This document shows, piece by piece, positions 63,596-64,000 of a stretch of DNA of 64,000 bases. This DNA is from Rhodococcus sp. KBS0724 (GTDB taxonomy: Bacteria; Actinomycetota; Actinomycetes; Mycobacteriales; Mycobacteriaceae): NCBI RefSeq assembly GCF_005938745.2, contig NZ_VCBX02000001.1, positions 6,338,501-6,402,500 of the forward strand, given 5' to 3'. Made by a program: the position numbers and the translations under genes. Position 1 is the stretch's first letter; every line of letters begins with the position of its first letter. Under the pieces are notes generated by a model. The model did no database searches. It worked only from the letters and a program-made list of their open reading frames with translations, and was not told the DNA's origin.

Positions 63596-64000
63596 ATGAC
63601 GACATTCCCCACCCTCGACCCCGAACTCGCTGTGGCACTCACGATGCTCCCGAAGGTCGATTTTACGGACCTCCCCGGCACAAGAGCCACCTACGACGCA
63701 CTGATCGGCGCCACGTTGGCCGGCCTGTCATACGACGGCGTCACGCTTCGCGAACTATCCGCCCCTGGCCTCGACGGCGATCCGGAGGTCACGATACGTT
63801 TCTTCACCCCGGACAACACAACCGGTCCGATCCCAGTTCTGTTGTGGATGCACGGCGGCGGATTCGGCGTCGGCACAGCAGAAGGTTGTGATCCTTTCTG
63901 TATCCAGGTAGCGCGCGAACTTGGATTCGCCGTCGCCAACGTGGAGTACCGCCTGGCCCCCGAGACTCCCTTTCCCGGCCCCCTCAACGACTGCTATGCC
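63596..64000 (+). CDS. HSL-family alpha/beta hydrolase, 5' part (runs off the right edge)
   Basis: About 135 N-terminal residues are present from ATG 63596 (MTTFPTLDPELAVALTMLPK). They include the oxyanion motif in LLWMHGGGFGVGTAEG near 81-96 and YRLAPETPFPGPLNDCYA at the edge. The nucleophile GDSAGG motif would lie just outside the window. The protein should be a cytoplasmic carboxylesterase of the hormone-sensitive lipase group, similar in layout to the one at 33 kb but with a shorter N-terminus. Confidence 0.85.
   Translation, partial: MTTFPTLDPELAVALTMLPKVDFTDLPGTRATYDALIGATLAGLSYDGVTLRELSAPGLDGDPEVTIRFFTPDNTTGPIPVLLWMHGGGFGVGTAEGCDPFCIQVARELGFAVANVEYRLAPETPFPGPLNDCYA

Noticed and set aside
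61971..63599. A 542-codon plus-strand frame opposite the sigma factor and DGPF genes.
   Set aside because: The minus strand encodes clear sigma-70 regions and a DGPF motif; the plus-strand translation is Arg/His-rich without domain character.

Overview
The window reads as chromosomal DNA of a high-GC mycolic-acid actinobacterium, most likely a Rhodococcus close to R. erythropolis. The grounds are strong GC bias at third codon positions, frequent GTG and TTG starts with ATGA/GTGA overlaps, a DtxR/IdeR-type iron box, a DUF732 lipoprotein, a large NAD-type glutamate dehydrogenase, an ECF sigma factor with a helical C-terminal extension beside a DGPF-domain gene, and an mhp/ohp-type phenylpropionate cluster. 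No tRNA, rRNA, CRISPR array, transposase, phage gene or replication origin was seen. The genus assignment is inference.

Layout. 0-1.8 kb: the 5' end of a proline iminopeptidase gene, a small lipoprotein and two unrecognised genes. 1.8-9.0 kb, minus strand: a six-gene operon (ABC ATPase, binding lipoprotein, tyrosine phosphatase, metallophosphoesterase, two permeases) headed by an RpiR/SIS regulator. The phosphatase gene is frameshifted by a GTGCA triplet repeat exactly at its catalytic loop. 9.2-11.9 kb: TetR, 3-hydroxyacyl-CoA dehydrogenase and an exported ParB-like protein. 11.9-20.3 kb: a promoter overlapped by an iron box, then an oversized GltB-like protein, a CysJ-like diflavin reductase and a HemS-like heme protein. 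I regard this as the strongest candidate for an undescribed system. 20.3-28.9 kb: a TetR regulator divergent from a translationally coupled catabolic operon (flavin monooxygenase, esterase, alcohol dehydrogenase, acyl-CoA ligase, amidohydrolase, SDR). 28.9-32.7 kb: an AhpD-like protein with a dehydrogenase, then an NrtR-type regulator divergent from a fused ADP-ribosylglycohydrolase/macro-domain gene that keeps an internal ribosome binding site at the fusion joint.

34.8-42.6 kb, minus strand: 5-oxoprolinase subunits A, B and C, an MFS transporter and a short NAD-glutamate dehydrogenase. Together they could import 5-oxoproline and convert it to 2-oxoglutarate. 42.9-44.8 kb: an aminotransferase and a TetR. 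44.9-48.4 kb: RraA-like aldolase, hydroxyacid dehydrogenase and glycerate kinase, divergent from a GntR/FCD regulator. 48.4-52.2 kb: diacylglycerol kinase-like protein, M23 peptidase-like lipoprotein and two small conserved genes. 52.2-59.1 kb: an mhp/ohp-type pathway for hydroxyphenylpropionate (hydratase-like FAH protein, hydroxylase, C-C hydrolase, ring-cleavage dioxygenase, transporter, IclR). 59.2-64 kb: a hydrolase lipoprotein, a YhgE/Pip-like membrane protein, ECF sigma factor with DGPF protein, and the start of an HSL-family esterase.

Most of the window is nutrient catabolism in self-contained regulator-plus-operon blocks. Many convergent gene pairs end in inverted repeats that use their own stop codons.
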